Positions 12,501 through 23,027 of a stretch of DNA of 64,000 bases are shown piece by piece (position 1 is the first letter of the stretch; each line of letters begins with the position of its first letter). The position numbers and the translations under genes were made by a program. The notes under the pieces are model-generated. The model was not told where the DNA came from, did no database searches, and saw only the letters and a list, made by a program, of their open reading frames with translations. Origin of the DNA: Otatea glauca (lineage: Eukaryota; Streptophyta; Magnoliopsida; Poales; Poaceae); contig CM070713.1 in the NCBI GenBank assembly GCA_036346275.1, forward strand, positions 59,949,567 to 60,013,566, written 5' to 3'.

Positions 12501-13035
12501 AGCAAAAATCGACAGCTCTGAACGAAAATTGACGCTTACCAAATGATTTTCGAGGAAGAGGCGGCAAAAAGACGGTCGACGGTGGCCAGATCTGGTCAGA
12601 GGTGGTGGCCAATCTGGTCAGAGGCGGTGGGGAGCTGTTTGGGGAATGGAGAGGAGTGTCACGGCAGGAGTTGGGGATGTCGAAATGGTGGTCGGAGTGT
12701 TAAATACATGGGCAAATTCATGGCCCGGATGGGCTGCAGGCCTGAGCCCATACTATGCTTTATAAATTTTATTTTCCTTTTCTATTTTTTTATATATTTG
12801 GTTTTGTCTCAGAAATATCCCACAAATTCGGTTTTTCAAAAAAAATTATCCCAGATGTCAAAACCCTATTAATACTAATTTTAGGGAGCTTTTAGATGAT
12901 TTTTCAAATTTCCCAATTTTTTTAATTTGAATTTAAATTTGACCGGTTTACCGTTCGTTTTGAAATATAGTGTCAGCTCAATAAAGGTCGATAATCACAT
13001 TTTTCGCTCAAAAATTGACGATTTTTGAAACCATA
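9505..13035 (-). mobile_element. Decayed autonomous hAT transposon
   Basis: The left end reads CAAGGTTTACA and the right end, reverse-complemented, TATGGTTTCAA, a hAT-like degenerate terminal inverted repeat. The flanking 8-mers CCTCCATA (9497-9504) and CCTTCGTA (13036-13043) agree at 6 of 8 positions, as expected of an old 8-bp target duplication. Both subterminal regions (9540-9720 and 12280-12510) are rich in ATCGATCGATTTT-like repeats. The interior holds BED-finger and hAT transposase remnants. Boundaries are inferred; the class is well supported by the coding remnants. Confidence 0.65.
10213..11731 (-). pseudogene. hAT transposase remnant (BED zinc finger plus DUF659/hAT core)
   Basis: The frame at 11731-11432 begins with an apparent Met and encodes a BED-type finger: CKYC, then LKDHLAG and a VVHC histidine-cysteine pair. 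Further downstream on the - strand (about 10640-10213) the translation, crossing several stops, reads fragments such as GPGNVL, THNGANCKKACRLI and CVAHTINLMLKQIGEFPDH. These match the DUF659/hAT core pattern (VTDNGSN..., C.AH.INLML). Stops and frameshifts throughout show an inactive copy. In the family this protein binds the element ends in the nucleus and cuts and pastes them. Confidence 0.8.
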
Positions 13036-13129
13036 CCTTCGTATGGGTGACCAGAGAAGACGAGGAGATGGCTTTATTGATGCAAGGGTGCGCAAATGTA
13101 CCATCTACGTACGGCAAGAGAGTGACCAA

Positions 13130-13861
13130 CACTATTACAAAACACCTGATCACTGCTGGTTCCAAACGACATCACTGCTGGATATTGGAACCAGCAGTGA
13201 TTGGTCGGCAGTGATAGTCCAACTATCACTGTCGGTTCTAGAACCCGCAGTGATACCGATATCACTGCCGGTTTGTACGTGAACCGACAGTGATAGTCCG
13301 GTTCGTAAAAAAATATGCTCGTGTGCGGTTCGTGGCACTCAACCTGGGATCTCTCATCTCACGTGATGCTTCCTTACCATCCCACCACAGAGTTACTAGC
13401 GATGGTAACAGGATATGCTTTCCTTTTGATCCTTGTTCCCTGAAACATTGTTATGGTTATTTGGGTATCTAAACGACCTCAAATAAAAAAGTTTTCAACT
13501 ACAAAGTTATAGATCTTGTCGAGAGCTACAATTTTCATATAAAGTTTATCTCCATCCGACTCCGTATGAAAAAGTTATGATTTCTGAAAAATATTATCAC
13601 TACGGGTTCGGATTTCGAACCGGCAGTGATACTATTATCATTGCCGGTTCGATATTGGAACCAATAGTGATACTTCCTCCATTATCACTACTGGTTCTTT
13701 TTAAGAACCGGTAGTGATAAGTTACTATCACTGCTGGTTCTTTTTCGGTCGAGCATTTATGCCGGTCTAGCTTATGAATCGGTAGTGATAGTGTTATCAC
13801 TCCCGACTCTAGCCGAACCGGCAGTGATAGGCCGGTAATAAAGGGGTTTTTTGTAGTAGTG
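13130..13861. mobile_element. Non-autonomous CACTA-type element
   Basis: The left end reads CACTATTACAAAACACC and the right end GTTTTTTGTAGTAGTG, i.e. CACTACTACAAAAAAC on the other strand. The subterminal regions carry many copies of ATCACTGCCGGTTC-like units in both orientations, the hallmark of grass CACTA elements. The 3-bp flanks are CAA and AAA (2 of 3 match). A central AT-rich segment (about 13450-13590) is related to the tandem unit at 17253-17990 and to 48090-48200. No transposase is present. Confidence 0.75.
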
Positions 13862-13970
13862 AAAGCATGTATATTTGATGTGATTTGAATAACAAATCTT
13901 AGTTATGCATTGTAATTCTTGTTAAGATTTGTTCGTCTACTAATTAGAACAGTAAACTAATGATGGTTTG

Positions 13971-14630
13971 TGTCGAATATATAAACATGGGGTATGTGTC
14001 CATAAAGGATACGTGGAGGATATATCCTAACGATATACAGAGATTCTGGATATTACAGGCCCGATTCTGAGGGATATCATATATGCGGGAAAGATAACTC
14101 CATATCAGGAATGACTCGATCGCTTTCCGCTTGTGAGGAAACCAACTCGAGTATACCTGGTATAGATGGCAGTTTGGATATGCTATACAGATTACACGGC
14201 GATAGACTCCTCATCGGCTATGATCTGGTACCCCAAATCGTCTACGACTCGATCGGAGGCAGGATCATCACGACTATATAAAACCTAAGATAGGGACCCT
14301 CAGGAGGGGAGAGAGCAATTCTCAGAAGATTAGCCATTTAGAGCTTTTAAGCAAGTAGTCCATTTTATGCATAGAGCTCAGGAGCCGACGAATCCTGTTT
14401 CGTCATCCTCTAGCCATAGCATAGCCTTAGCTTAGGTGCAATCCACATTGTAACTAGGCTAGACACATTGCTCTGTATTTTGTTCATCAACTCCATACAT
14501 CATTCATACAGGAGTAGGGTATTACTCCGCTAGGGGGCCCGAACCTGTCTAAATCGTATCCCTCCGATTTCGTGCTTGACTCTGCTAACCCGAAGGTATA
14601 AATTTATTGTCGATTTTCCAACCTTCGACA
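13971..14630 (+). repeat. Solo LTR, probably Ty3/gypsy
   Basis: The sequence starts TGTCGAATAT and ends ACCTTCGACA, with an inverted TGTCGAA/TTCGACA pair at the ends. It is flanked by a perfect 5-bp duplication GTTTG (13966-13970 and 14631-14635). A TATA box (CTATATAAAACC) lies near 14273-14284. The phrase GGGCCCGAACCTGTCTAAAT near the end is common in Tat-lineage gypsy LTRs of grasses (recalled). With one LTR and intact flanks, this is the product of LTR-LTR recombination. Confidence 0.85.
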
Positions 14631-14635
14631 GTTTG

Positions 14636-14933
14636 GGATTCACAATAGATTTTAGGAATGATATGCACCATCAACTTGAGTGGTTCAAAGCAACAATAAC
14701 AAGTTTAGTTCTCTTCCATTGGTTTTTTCAACTCATGTGGTTTGAGGACAACCTGATGTGAACCTACTGCTACCCTGTTCAAATGTAATCCAGATTTTAT
14801 CTTTCTTTGTTTTTAATGCTTTAATAGTGTAGTATTAAACTGATAACAATTGTTATATCATCTACCTACAAATATGGAATGGAAAGGCATCGATAATTTT
14901 TTTCATTAGTGCAAAGTTTGTGTCTCCGTGACA
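14636..14933. other. Unassigned DNA between two transposons
   Basis: AT-rich sequence with no frame longer than about 60 codons and no recognisable repeat ends. Nothing is called. Confidence 0.5.
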
Positions 14934-15149
14934 AGTCACTACTACAGAAAACGTAATCACTGCTGATTCCAAATCCTCTTTACTGCCGGATATGGGAACC
15001 GGCAGTGATTGGTCGGTAGTGATAGTCTGCCGATTCGTACATCCAAAAAACACTCGGTAAAATCACAATTCACGCGATTTTCGCACGACATACGCGTGCG
15101 TGCGGTTGCTAGGAGTCGAATTGGTGACCTGCTGCTCCACGTGTGTGCC

Positions 15150-17162
15150 TGATAGCATCTAGGCCCCCTCAATTATTGTTATTGTGTTTTATTATAGTTT
15201 TGGTATTGATGACTAAGTTAATAATACTTAAAGCTTTGAAGAACATATGCTGGAATCAATGATGGAGCAAGTTGGACTAAAAAGATTAAGGTGCTCAGTT
15301 TCTAGTTTATGACTTGGGAGTTGATTCAAGTCAAATAGCCAGGTTTGTTTTCCTTTTTGGTTGTCTAAAGAGGGACTTTGCACAAGCTAGTGGATTGGAT
15401 CATAAGGCAAAGACAAAACTAGATTTCTCGAGGCAAAAGACACTTAGACATTGACCTTTGAATCATATTTTTAGTATACAACGGACCAAATTTCAGCTAT
15501 CCACTTCTTTAGTCCGTTGCATACACAGCATATCTTCTCAAGTCAAAAAGATTCTTTGGTCCAACATTGAAAATGTTCTGTGTCGAAACTCCCATCAGAA
15601 TACCTGCTCTTCGGACCAAAACTCTTGTTTTCATAATTCTTTCGTCCTTGGTAAAAACTCCTTTTAAAAATCATCTGTCAACCAAGTGATTATCTATGTA
15701 TGACGGACCAAATAATTTGGTCCGGCATACATGTAAAAGTCACGCCTCTGTGACGGACCAAAATGTTCTCTGTTTCCCATCTACAGCGGACCAAATATTT
15801 TGGTCCGGCACTCATTCAGTTTATAAGCTTTTGGCCGAACCAAATTTTGAAGTCCTACTTATTGAAACCTTAAATGGATATTCTTTCTCTTTCAAAAGGT
15901 TTTTGCTTTGTTAACGGACCAAACATTCTTGCTTAATTTTTTAGTCCGTTGCTAAAACAAATCGCTTGGATAAACTTATTTTTGTTGAAAAAGGGTCTTT
16001 GGTTACTGATCTTTGAAACTCCCATGTATGACGGACCAAATTATTTCGTCCGACGTACATGTATCTCTCTCATTCCTATGACAGACCAAACTCTATGAAA
16101 CTCCCATGTATGACGGACCAAATTATTTGGTCCGACGTACATGTATCTCTCTCATTCCTATGACAGACCAAACTCTATGAAAAACCCATGTATGATGGAC
16201 CAAATTATTTCGTCCGACGTACATGTATCTCTCTCATTCCTATGACAGACCAAACTCTATGAAAAACCCATGTATGATGGACCAAATTATTTTGTCCGAC
16301 GTACATGTATCTCTCTCATTCCTATGACAGACCAAACTCTATGAAAAACCCATGTACAATGGACCAAATTTTTTAGTCCGTCGTAAATGTCTAAATTTGG
16401 TCCGTCATACACATGTCCAGTATCGCTAGGTACTGCTGCTTAGTCCATTGTACGTGTATATTTCTGATATTTCTGACATCTAACACGTCCAACGGCTACA
16501 GTAGCAGGTGTAACGGCTATATTCATTCCAAATGGCTATATAAGCATTTCCTGAGCCATCTACCAACATACAGAATGAACTCCTTTACATTTTAGCATTG
16601 AAAATAGCTCTCATTCTCAAAAGGAGTATGTGCTTCACTTTCAAACCAAAATTCTCAAACATCTCTAAGTGTTTTAGCTCCAAGCTAAAGTCTAGCTGTG
16701 TGAGTTGCGAAGTGAACCAAGAGACAGAACTTGTGCAAAGTTTATTACTCTTGGATCTTAGTGATCCTAGACAGCTTGGAGGAAGTAAACAGTCATGACT
16801 GTCCAAAAGTGATTGTGGAAGGCCACTGTGATTGTGAGAGGTTTGGAACTCACCTCACTGGAGTAGTGAAAGAGTTACCTGAGTGATCACCAGAGCTACT
16901 GCGACTAGCTTTGGAAAAGCAATACTTCAGAAGAAGTGCTTCAACGTGGATTAGGAGTGCAGCTCTGAACCACGGGATAAATCTTTGTCTCATTTGTGTT
17001 TTATTTCTCTTATTGCTTTCGCTGTGATTATTGTTTGTATTTACTTCTGTATTATACTCTGTTGTGAGTTATTCTTTTATATAAAATAGTGAATTATTTT
17101 TAAGAAGTTAAAATTGTAAAAGTTGCCTATTCACCCCCCCTCTAGGCCAACTAGATCCTTCA
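15150..17162 (+). repeat. Solo LTR of the SIRE-like copia family
   Basis: It starts TGATAGCATCTAGGCC and ends CTAGATCCTTCA, matching the LTR at 4372-6205 in opposite orientation. The flanks form a perfect 5-bp duplication GTGCC (15145-15149 and 17163-17167). No internal sequence remains. At 2013 bp it is longer than the other copy (1834 bp), partly because of an 82-bp tandem repeat at 16019-16400. Open frames within it are non-coding LTR sequence. Confidence 0.92.
16019..16400. repeat. 82-bp tandem repeat carrying one palindrome per unit
   Basis: The word CCCATGTAT/CCCATGTAC recurs at 16021, 16103, 16185, 16267 and 16349, exactly 82 bases apart. Each unit carries GGACCAAATTATTT(C/G/T)GTCC and a diverged ACAGACCAAACTCTATGAAA spacer. 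There are four complete units and a fifth partial one, lying inside the solo LTR. Confidence 0.93.
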
Positions 17163-17252
17163 GTGCCCTTTACCATCTCACCTATCACTCAATCCTCAAC
17201 TAATATAGAATATATTTTCCTTTTGATCCTTTGTGTCCGAAACTTTTGATGA

Positions 17253-17990
17253 TTATTTGGATATCTAAATGACTTCAAATGGAAAGATTTCAACTACAAA
17301 TTTGTAGATCTTGTCGAGAGCTATAATTTTTATATAAATTTTATCTCCATCCGACCCCGTATGAAATAGTTATGATTTTTCAAAAAATGATTGATAGCAT
17401 TATTACTGCCAGTTGGTAATACGAACCGTCAACCGGCAGTGATACCATTATTTGGATATCTAAATTACTTCAAATGAAAAGGTTGTCAACTAGAAAGTTT
17501 TAGATCTCGTTGAGATCTACAATTTTCATATAAATTTTATCTCCATCTGACTCCGTATGAAAAAGTTATGATTTTTTGAAGAAAAAAAATGGTTGATAGA
17601 ATTATTACTGTCGGTTGGTAATACGAACCGCCAACCGGCAGTGATACTATTATTTGGATATCTAAATTACTTGAAATGAAAAGGTTGTCAACTACAAAGT
17701 TGTAGATCTCGTCGAGATCTACAATTTTCATATAAATTTTATCTCTATCCGACTCCGTATGAAAAAGTTATGATTTTTTAAAAAATGGTTGATAGCATTA
17801 TTACTGCCGGTTGGTAATACGAACCGCCAACCGGCACTGATACCATTATTTGGATATCTAAATTACTTCAAATCAAAAAGTTGTCAACTACAAAGTTGTA
17901 GATCTCATTGAGAGCTACAATGTTCATAAAATTTTGATCTCCATCCGACTCCGTATGAAAAAATTATGATTTTTCGAAAATATCAGCACT
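17253..17990. repeat. About 198-bp tandem repeat inside the CACTA element
   Basis: The word TATTTGGATATCTAAAT recurs at about 17253, 17450, 17651 and 17848 (spacings 197-201). Each unit continues with a CAACTACAAAGTTGTAGATC-like inverted repeat, a CCATCCGACTCCGTATGAAA-like segment and a GGTTGGTAATACGAACCG subterminal motif. There are three full units and one truncated unit. Single copies of the unit occur in the CACTA elements at 13130 and 47868. Confidence 0.9.
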
Positions 17991-18303
17991 GTGAGTTCAT
18001 ATCATCCATTATCACTGTCGGTTCTTGTTCCGAACCGACAGTAATAAGGGATTTATCACTGTCGGTTCTTCTAAAAAACTGACAGCGATAGTATTGCTGC
18101 CGGCTTTTGTCCGAACCGGTAGTAATAAGGGATTTATCACTGCCAGTTCATCAAAAAAATCGTTAGTGCCGGTTTTCCATCCGAACCGGCAGTGATATGG
18201 CGACAAGGATCACTGATTCTGTAGTAGTGAGTGCATCTGAAATCCCTGACCAGATTGGAACTTTCATATATCACTTTAATTTTTCATTTTATTATGAAAT
18301 CAT

Positions 18304-18305
<2 letters not shown>

Positions 18306-18376
<71 letters not shown>
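18306..18376. repeat. (TA)n microsatellite
   Basis: An uninterrupted TA dinucleotide run of about 70 bases. The Tyr/Ile-rich open frame across it is an artefact of the repeat. Confidence 0.97.
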
Positions 18377-18378
<2 letters not shown>

Positions 18379-18429
18379 ATATATATATGTGATTGATGAT
18401 TTTATTACTTTACCTCAGTTGTTTCAATT

Positions 18430-19206
18430 CTGATAATCAACTTCCTTATGGTGTTTTTTAGGGGAACAGTATGGGAGGCCCTACTATAAATATTAATTAA
18501 TATATAGTACATAATTAACTTAATTATATAAATGATTCCTAGGATAAAAAAACCTCTAACATAGGTTAGGTACTACTCAAGTTAACCAATTACAAAATGA
18601 ACTAACTCATTTAATTTCTATTAATCTAGCTTTCCAAAGCATCAAACATATTAGATGAAATTCTGGATTTCAATAATTCCAAATCCATAAGTAGTAACAT
18701 CTTCCTCCTAAACCTGTTGGACTTCCTTATGGATGTTATTGAAGTATAGTTGAGGCTAAAGAACTTGAGACGTGCTCTGAGGAAGAAAAATGTCAAGGAC
18801 CATAGCTTGCATAGTATTCCCTACTACAGGGCTGACAAAAAAAATCGTTATGGCTCAAATCAAAATTGCTTCAATTGCAATAGTTAATAAATTCAAAATT
18901 AAAATAAGTCCATTTCGAGCAAAGAAAATTTTAATAACCACTTAAATGATAAATAAAATAATTTTATGTCAGATTATATCAATTTTGAAATAAACTTGAT
19001 AATAGCCTGTTAAACTCGATAGCTTAACTGACCACAGCAACAATGAAAACTTCGGTGCATTAGAGATGAATGCAAATGTATAAAAGAAAAGAAAAGGAGA
19101 AAATGAAACATGTCCTTTCACATGTTGGTTTTATTACTTAGAATTGTAATAAAATGGTCTTACAAGGCATTGCTATAGGCGACCGGAGGCGCCGTGATAG
19201 CGGACC
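18430..19206. other. Unassigned AT-rich DNA
   Basis: No open frame of note, no clear repeat ends. Nothing is called. Confidence 0.5.
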
Positions 19207-19389
19207 AAGGTTTAAAAACTAGCGAGATTTTGGATTTTAGTCGGGGACGAGATTTAAAATCCCGGCCGTATAAAAAAATTCAAATTACTACGGTATTTTC
19301 GGAAATTTTGGGATTTTGGACCGAAATTGCAGCAAAATGAACCGGATTTGAGGTTTCTAGGATCGGATTAGATGCAAAATTCATTTGAG

Positions 19390-19451
19390 CTTTGCTGGCT
19401 AGTGTAGCTCGCTCTCACCTGAGAGACCCGAATTCTATTCCTGGCAGCGCA
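19390..19451 (+). other. tRNA-like segment (possible SINE head)
   Basis: The segment has a CTCTCACCTGAGAG stem-loop followed by ACCCGAATTCTATTCCTGG, which resembles the T-arm and B box (GGTTCGATTCC) of a tRNA gene. It is followed by GCAGCGCA and a T-run. Together with an A-box-like stretch just upstream this looks like a degraded tRNA or the tRNA-derived head of a SINE. It is not a functional tRNA: arms mispair and the B box is mutated. The surrounding 19207-19690 stretch may be an old MITE with imperfect inverted ends, but no target duplication was found. Confidence 0.35.
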
Positions 19452-20144
19452 ATTTTTTTATATAGGATTGATATGCTCATATGATTATTTTCCTTTTATA
19501 TGACAGCAAGCTAGCGCTAGCTAGATGCCATTTTCACTGGGTTGAAAAGGATCAAAATTTTAGGTATTTTGATCAGATTTGAAGTTTTTTTTGACCAGAT
19601 TTGAATTTTTATTTTTTAATTTCATCTAGATTTCATTTAAAATTTTAAATCTCACTAAAATTTTAGATTTCCATACCCTCAAGATATTACGCGAAAACAA
19701 AATTTGAAACATCCTAGTAGACGCGACGACCTTATATAACTACCCTGTCGTATCAAACGGCTCGGTGTCTCCTCCTCCCTATCCTCCGTCACCGTCTAAA
19801 CGGCAAAAGCACGGAGCAATCATTTGTGGCCTCCCCGCGCGCACGTGCGCCGACACGATTGGCCACGATACCTCTCTAACAGCGACGTGCCGGGACGCCA
19901 TTGGTGATGGTATCTTGCCGTACTTTGGCCGTCCGGAAAGGTCCCCGTGAGACGGCCGAAAACCTTCTCGAAAAGCCGTTACAGGGACCGTTAGGATGGG
20001 CCCACATGAACGTGGTAGGCTGTGGCGCGTCTGCTTATCACCATTAAATCCTCCGGCTGTGGGCCCCACTGGAGGCAAAGGATGGGCCCACCGAATTAAA
20101 GCCGTAAGCGTCGACGCACTCATTTTTGGCTGCTGCCTCTCCAC

Positions 20145-20515
20145 CAGGGTTCACAAAACCGACGAAACCGCCAAAATCGCGATTTTTGAGCGTCATCGTG
20201 AGTTGAAATCAAAACCGCTCGATAAACCGGTCCATTCAAAAAAATTAAAAATTTGAAAAATTTATGCACTCGGTTTTTCAAAAACCGCGGTTTTCGCCAA
20301 AACCGCGGTTTTAAATCAAACCGCTCACAAAACCGCTTTGCGACGAACATCCGGTTATACGGTTTTGAAAAACCGTCGGTTTTTCTAATTTTTTGGAATT
20401 TTTCGAAAAATTTGATTTACTAACCCTTCGATTTTTGACGGTTTTTGGGCGGTTTTTCGAGCGATTTTTGCGGTTTTCATACCGCAAATTTCGAAATTCG
20501 GTTTTGTTAACCCTG
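20145..20515. mobile_element. hAT-type MITE
   Basis: The left end reads CAGGGTTCACAAAACCGA and the right end, reverse-complemented, CAGGGTTAACAAAACCGA, 17 of 18 identical. The flanking 8-mers are CTCTCCAC and CTCCCCAC (7 of 8). The interior is made of GGTTTT/AAAACC repeats (for example AAAACCGCGGTTTT). No coding capacity. Length 371 bp. Confidence 0.85.
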
Positions 20516-20523
20516 CTCCCCAC

Positions 20524-21056
20524 CATGCACCAACACGGAGTCATGCAGTGCAGATTCAACTTGTGATAAATAAGGTTGCTTTTGGTAGCAAGACCATTGT
20601 CTTTAGCTACCTAATTAAAAGGGTGTTCGACGTGACTTTAGCTTCACTAAAATCTTTAGAGTTGATGGAGTTAGGTATTTTTAACTCTAGAAATTTATAG
20701 AGCTGAAGCTGTGTGTACATTAGAGTGTTTAGTTGGATTATTTTGTTTATATTTTAGATTAAAAATATAAACTTAGTTTAAATTTTAGCCTACAAACTCA
20801 AGATCTAAAGTGAAACTGAGATATAGAACTCTACGAAACAGGGTCTAAGTCACCTCCCATTCTAAATCTAACGGCTGCTGGACTCTAATACAACCAATTT
20901 TCAGGAGTCCGGCTAAAGTGCAGGGTGCCTTGTCTCCTAAAACAAGTAGTCAAAGAATGTGAAGACTAATTAACGGCGCGCTCGATCTTTAACGGGAGGA
21001 GAATCGAAATATATAGGATTGTAAACACGTTCATGCCTTCTCCCTTGATCTCGATC
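20524..21056. other. Unassigned DNA, possibly with an old MITE
   Basis: The stretch from about 20631 (GGGTGTTCGACG) to 20848 (ending CGTAGAGTTC-type sequence on the other strand, then AACAGGGTC) has weak inverted ends like grass hAT MITEs, without a convincing target duplication. The rest is unremarkable. Confidence 0.35.
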
Positions 21057-21061
21057 ATATT

Positions 21062-22972
21062 TGAAGGACCATGTGGAGGTCTATCTATATTTGTGATGAG
21101 TATTTGACTTTATTTGAGCAAGGTGTGCTCAAGTTTGAGTTTGATTTGGATTGATTTTCAAGCTAGAGCAATTTGAGTTGCTGGTCGGAGACCAGTCGTC
21201 CGACCCCGAGTGGTGGGGCTTTGACTGGTCGAAGACCAATGGTCAGACTCCGAGTGGTTGAGTCGGAGACCAGTCGTCTGACCCCGAGTGGTCAGGTTTT
21301 TGGTTGGTCGGAGATCAGTCGTTCGACCCCGAGTGGTCTGGGCTTTGGCTGGTCGGAGACCAGTGATCAGACCTCGAGTGGTCGGGATGGAGACCAGTGG
21401 TCAGACCACGTGTGGTTGGGGTTTTGCTGGTCAGCGTAGTGTATATCTTTCTGTTGAGATGGATATGTGTTGTTGGGCATTGCTATGTGATGTGGTTTCC
21501 TTGTCTATGATAGTTGCAGGACTTTGGAGCTAGGTCATGGTGAGGTGAAGGAGATCAGGACTAGGCTGGGAGAGCTGAGATCCAGATGATAAAAGTGTCG
21601 CCAAAGATGACTGAGGCCAGTGAGTAGCTGCAAGTCAAGAAGACAAAGGAATGGATGAAATGCTAACTTGGAGCTGCTCTGATCAAGGAGAACCGTTGGA
21701 TCGCGGTCAGGAAGATAGAGTAGCGGGTCAAGTTAGTATGATTTGAAAAGCGTGCAAAACCCGTTGTGTTGTTGGGTTTCGGGTCAGCCCATGCATAGCT
21801 GTGTGAGTGGGTAAAATCCCAGCCCTTGATGGAGAGCTCTAGGGTTAAGGGACTCATCCAAGGGTAGTAGGTGGCCCAAGAGTAGTATAAATAGGGGTGG
21901 AGGGGTAGCCTCCTTCCCTTGAAGGTTTTTGAGGTTTTTGATGCTCCTTTGAGCTTTACCCACATGAATGTGAGGCTTTGTAACCTCTCCTTCTAGAAAT
22001 GAAATGTTTCCTCATATCATTTCTTTTCTTTGTGCATTTACATTACGCATTTAAATTACGCAATTTACATTATGCACTTAAATTCCGCAATTAAATTCAG
22101 AATTTACATTCTTGCAATTTACATTTATGCAATTTGGATTTGTCTCCCCTCCTTCTAAATGCTGTTATTCTAGGATTTCTTGAGGGTGTTCATTTGGTTT
22201 TACATCTTTCTTACACCCTTGGATAGACTAGAGATCAAGTTTTTTATCAAATTGCAAATCTGTCCAGAACTTGTTCTTCGTGCAGCAGTCAGTGTTTGAT
22301 TTTTATAACAATATATAAAAATTATTTTTAAGTGATTCTTTTTGTATAAGGTTCATAACTAATATATACATCTGTATAAAATTTCTTGAGTCCACCGGTT
22401 GCACCGTTTGAGAGCTATGAAGTGAAAACCGAGCCTCAAACTTTCTTGTCGAAGTTCCTGACTGTCTATATTGCTTGATTTTTCATTCTTATTCTACAAA
22501 GCATTCTGAGGTAAGTTTTGGTGGAGTGGTTCACGTCTCAACTGCTCACAGGCACAAAAATTCCCAAAAATTTTAGAGCAACAGAAACTCACCAACCACC
22601 TGTTCCAACTGAGGACAATTTCTAAAAATCTGCTTTAAACTTTTCTGAAAAGAGACTTTGGTGTTTTAGCTTTATCTCTTTTAGAAAAGAAGTCTTTTGA
22701 ATTGATTCCTCTTTTGTTTGGACACTTGACAACCAGGATTGTGATTAAAAACCCCTCACATGATTCATGGTTCTTATCCATGCAAGCTAGGGGTACACAT
22801 AATTGTCTAATTGTTCTGGATTTTTGGAGGGTGTGCGAATCTGAGAAGCACCAGTTTGAACGAAAATCTTTGGGTGCTTTAGATTTTTATTGCAAGAGTG
22901 TTTGGAGTACTTTGAGTGGGGGGATTTTATTTGGGATCATTCACCCCCTCTGATCGCCATTTCGATCTTTCG
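21062..22972 (+). repeat. Left (5') LTR of the gag-only element
   Basis: 1911 bp. Its last dinucleotide is CG where the right LTR has CA, a point change at the very end. A block at about 21178-21430 carries repeated CTGGTCGGAGACCAG units separated by CCGAGTGGT(C/T). A TATA-like TATAAATAGGGG lies near 21887-21898. Open frames in the GGTC block are repeat artefacts. Confidence 0.93.
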
Positions 22973-22973
22973 A

Positions 22974-22987
22974 TTGGTATCAGAGCC
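22974..22987 (+). other. Primer-binding site (initiator tRNA-Met type)
   Basis: TTGGTATCAGAGCC begins two bases after the left LTR. This matches the standard plant copia primer site and gives + orientation. Confidence 0.93.
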
Positions 22988-23027
22988 GGTTTTACTCTTC
23001 CATAGATCTTGACCGGTCTCAAGAGCC

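Larger units (their letters stand above)
14937..18229. mobile_element. Non-autonomous CACTA-type element with a nested solo LTR
   Basis: The left end is CACTACTACAGAAAACG and the right end ATTCTGTAGTAGTG, perfect inverted termini over 13 bases. The flanks give a perfect 3-bp duplication AGT (14934-14936 and 18230-18232). Subterminal GCCGGTTC/GAACCGGC units are dense on both sides. A 2.0-kb copia solo LTR sits inside at 15150-17162, so the original element was about 1.3 kb. It has no transposase frame and must have been mobilised by an autonomous CACTA element. Confidence 0.88.

Noticed and set aside
18203..18430. 78-codon frame with a Tyr-Ile repeat
   Set aside because: Translation of the TA microsatellite.
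19207..19690. Possible MITE with ends CAAGGTTTAAAAAC and GGTATGGAAATC
   Set aside because: Ends match poorly and no target duplication was found, so it is only mentioned beside the tRNA-like segment.
21173..21533. Frames reading repeated SETSRxTPSG / GRRPVVRPRV units in both LTRs of the gag-only element
   Set aside because: By-products of the CTGGTCGGAGACCAG repeat; present in LTR DNA without a plausible start or domain.
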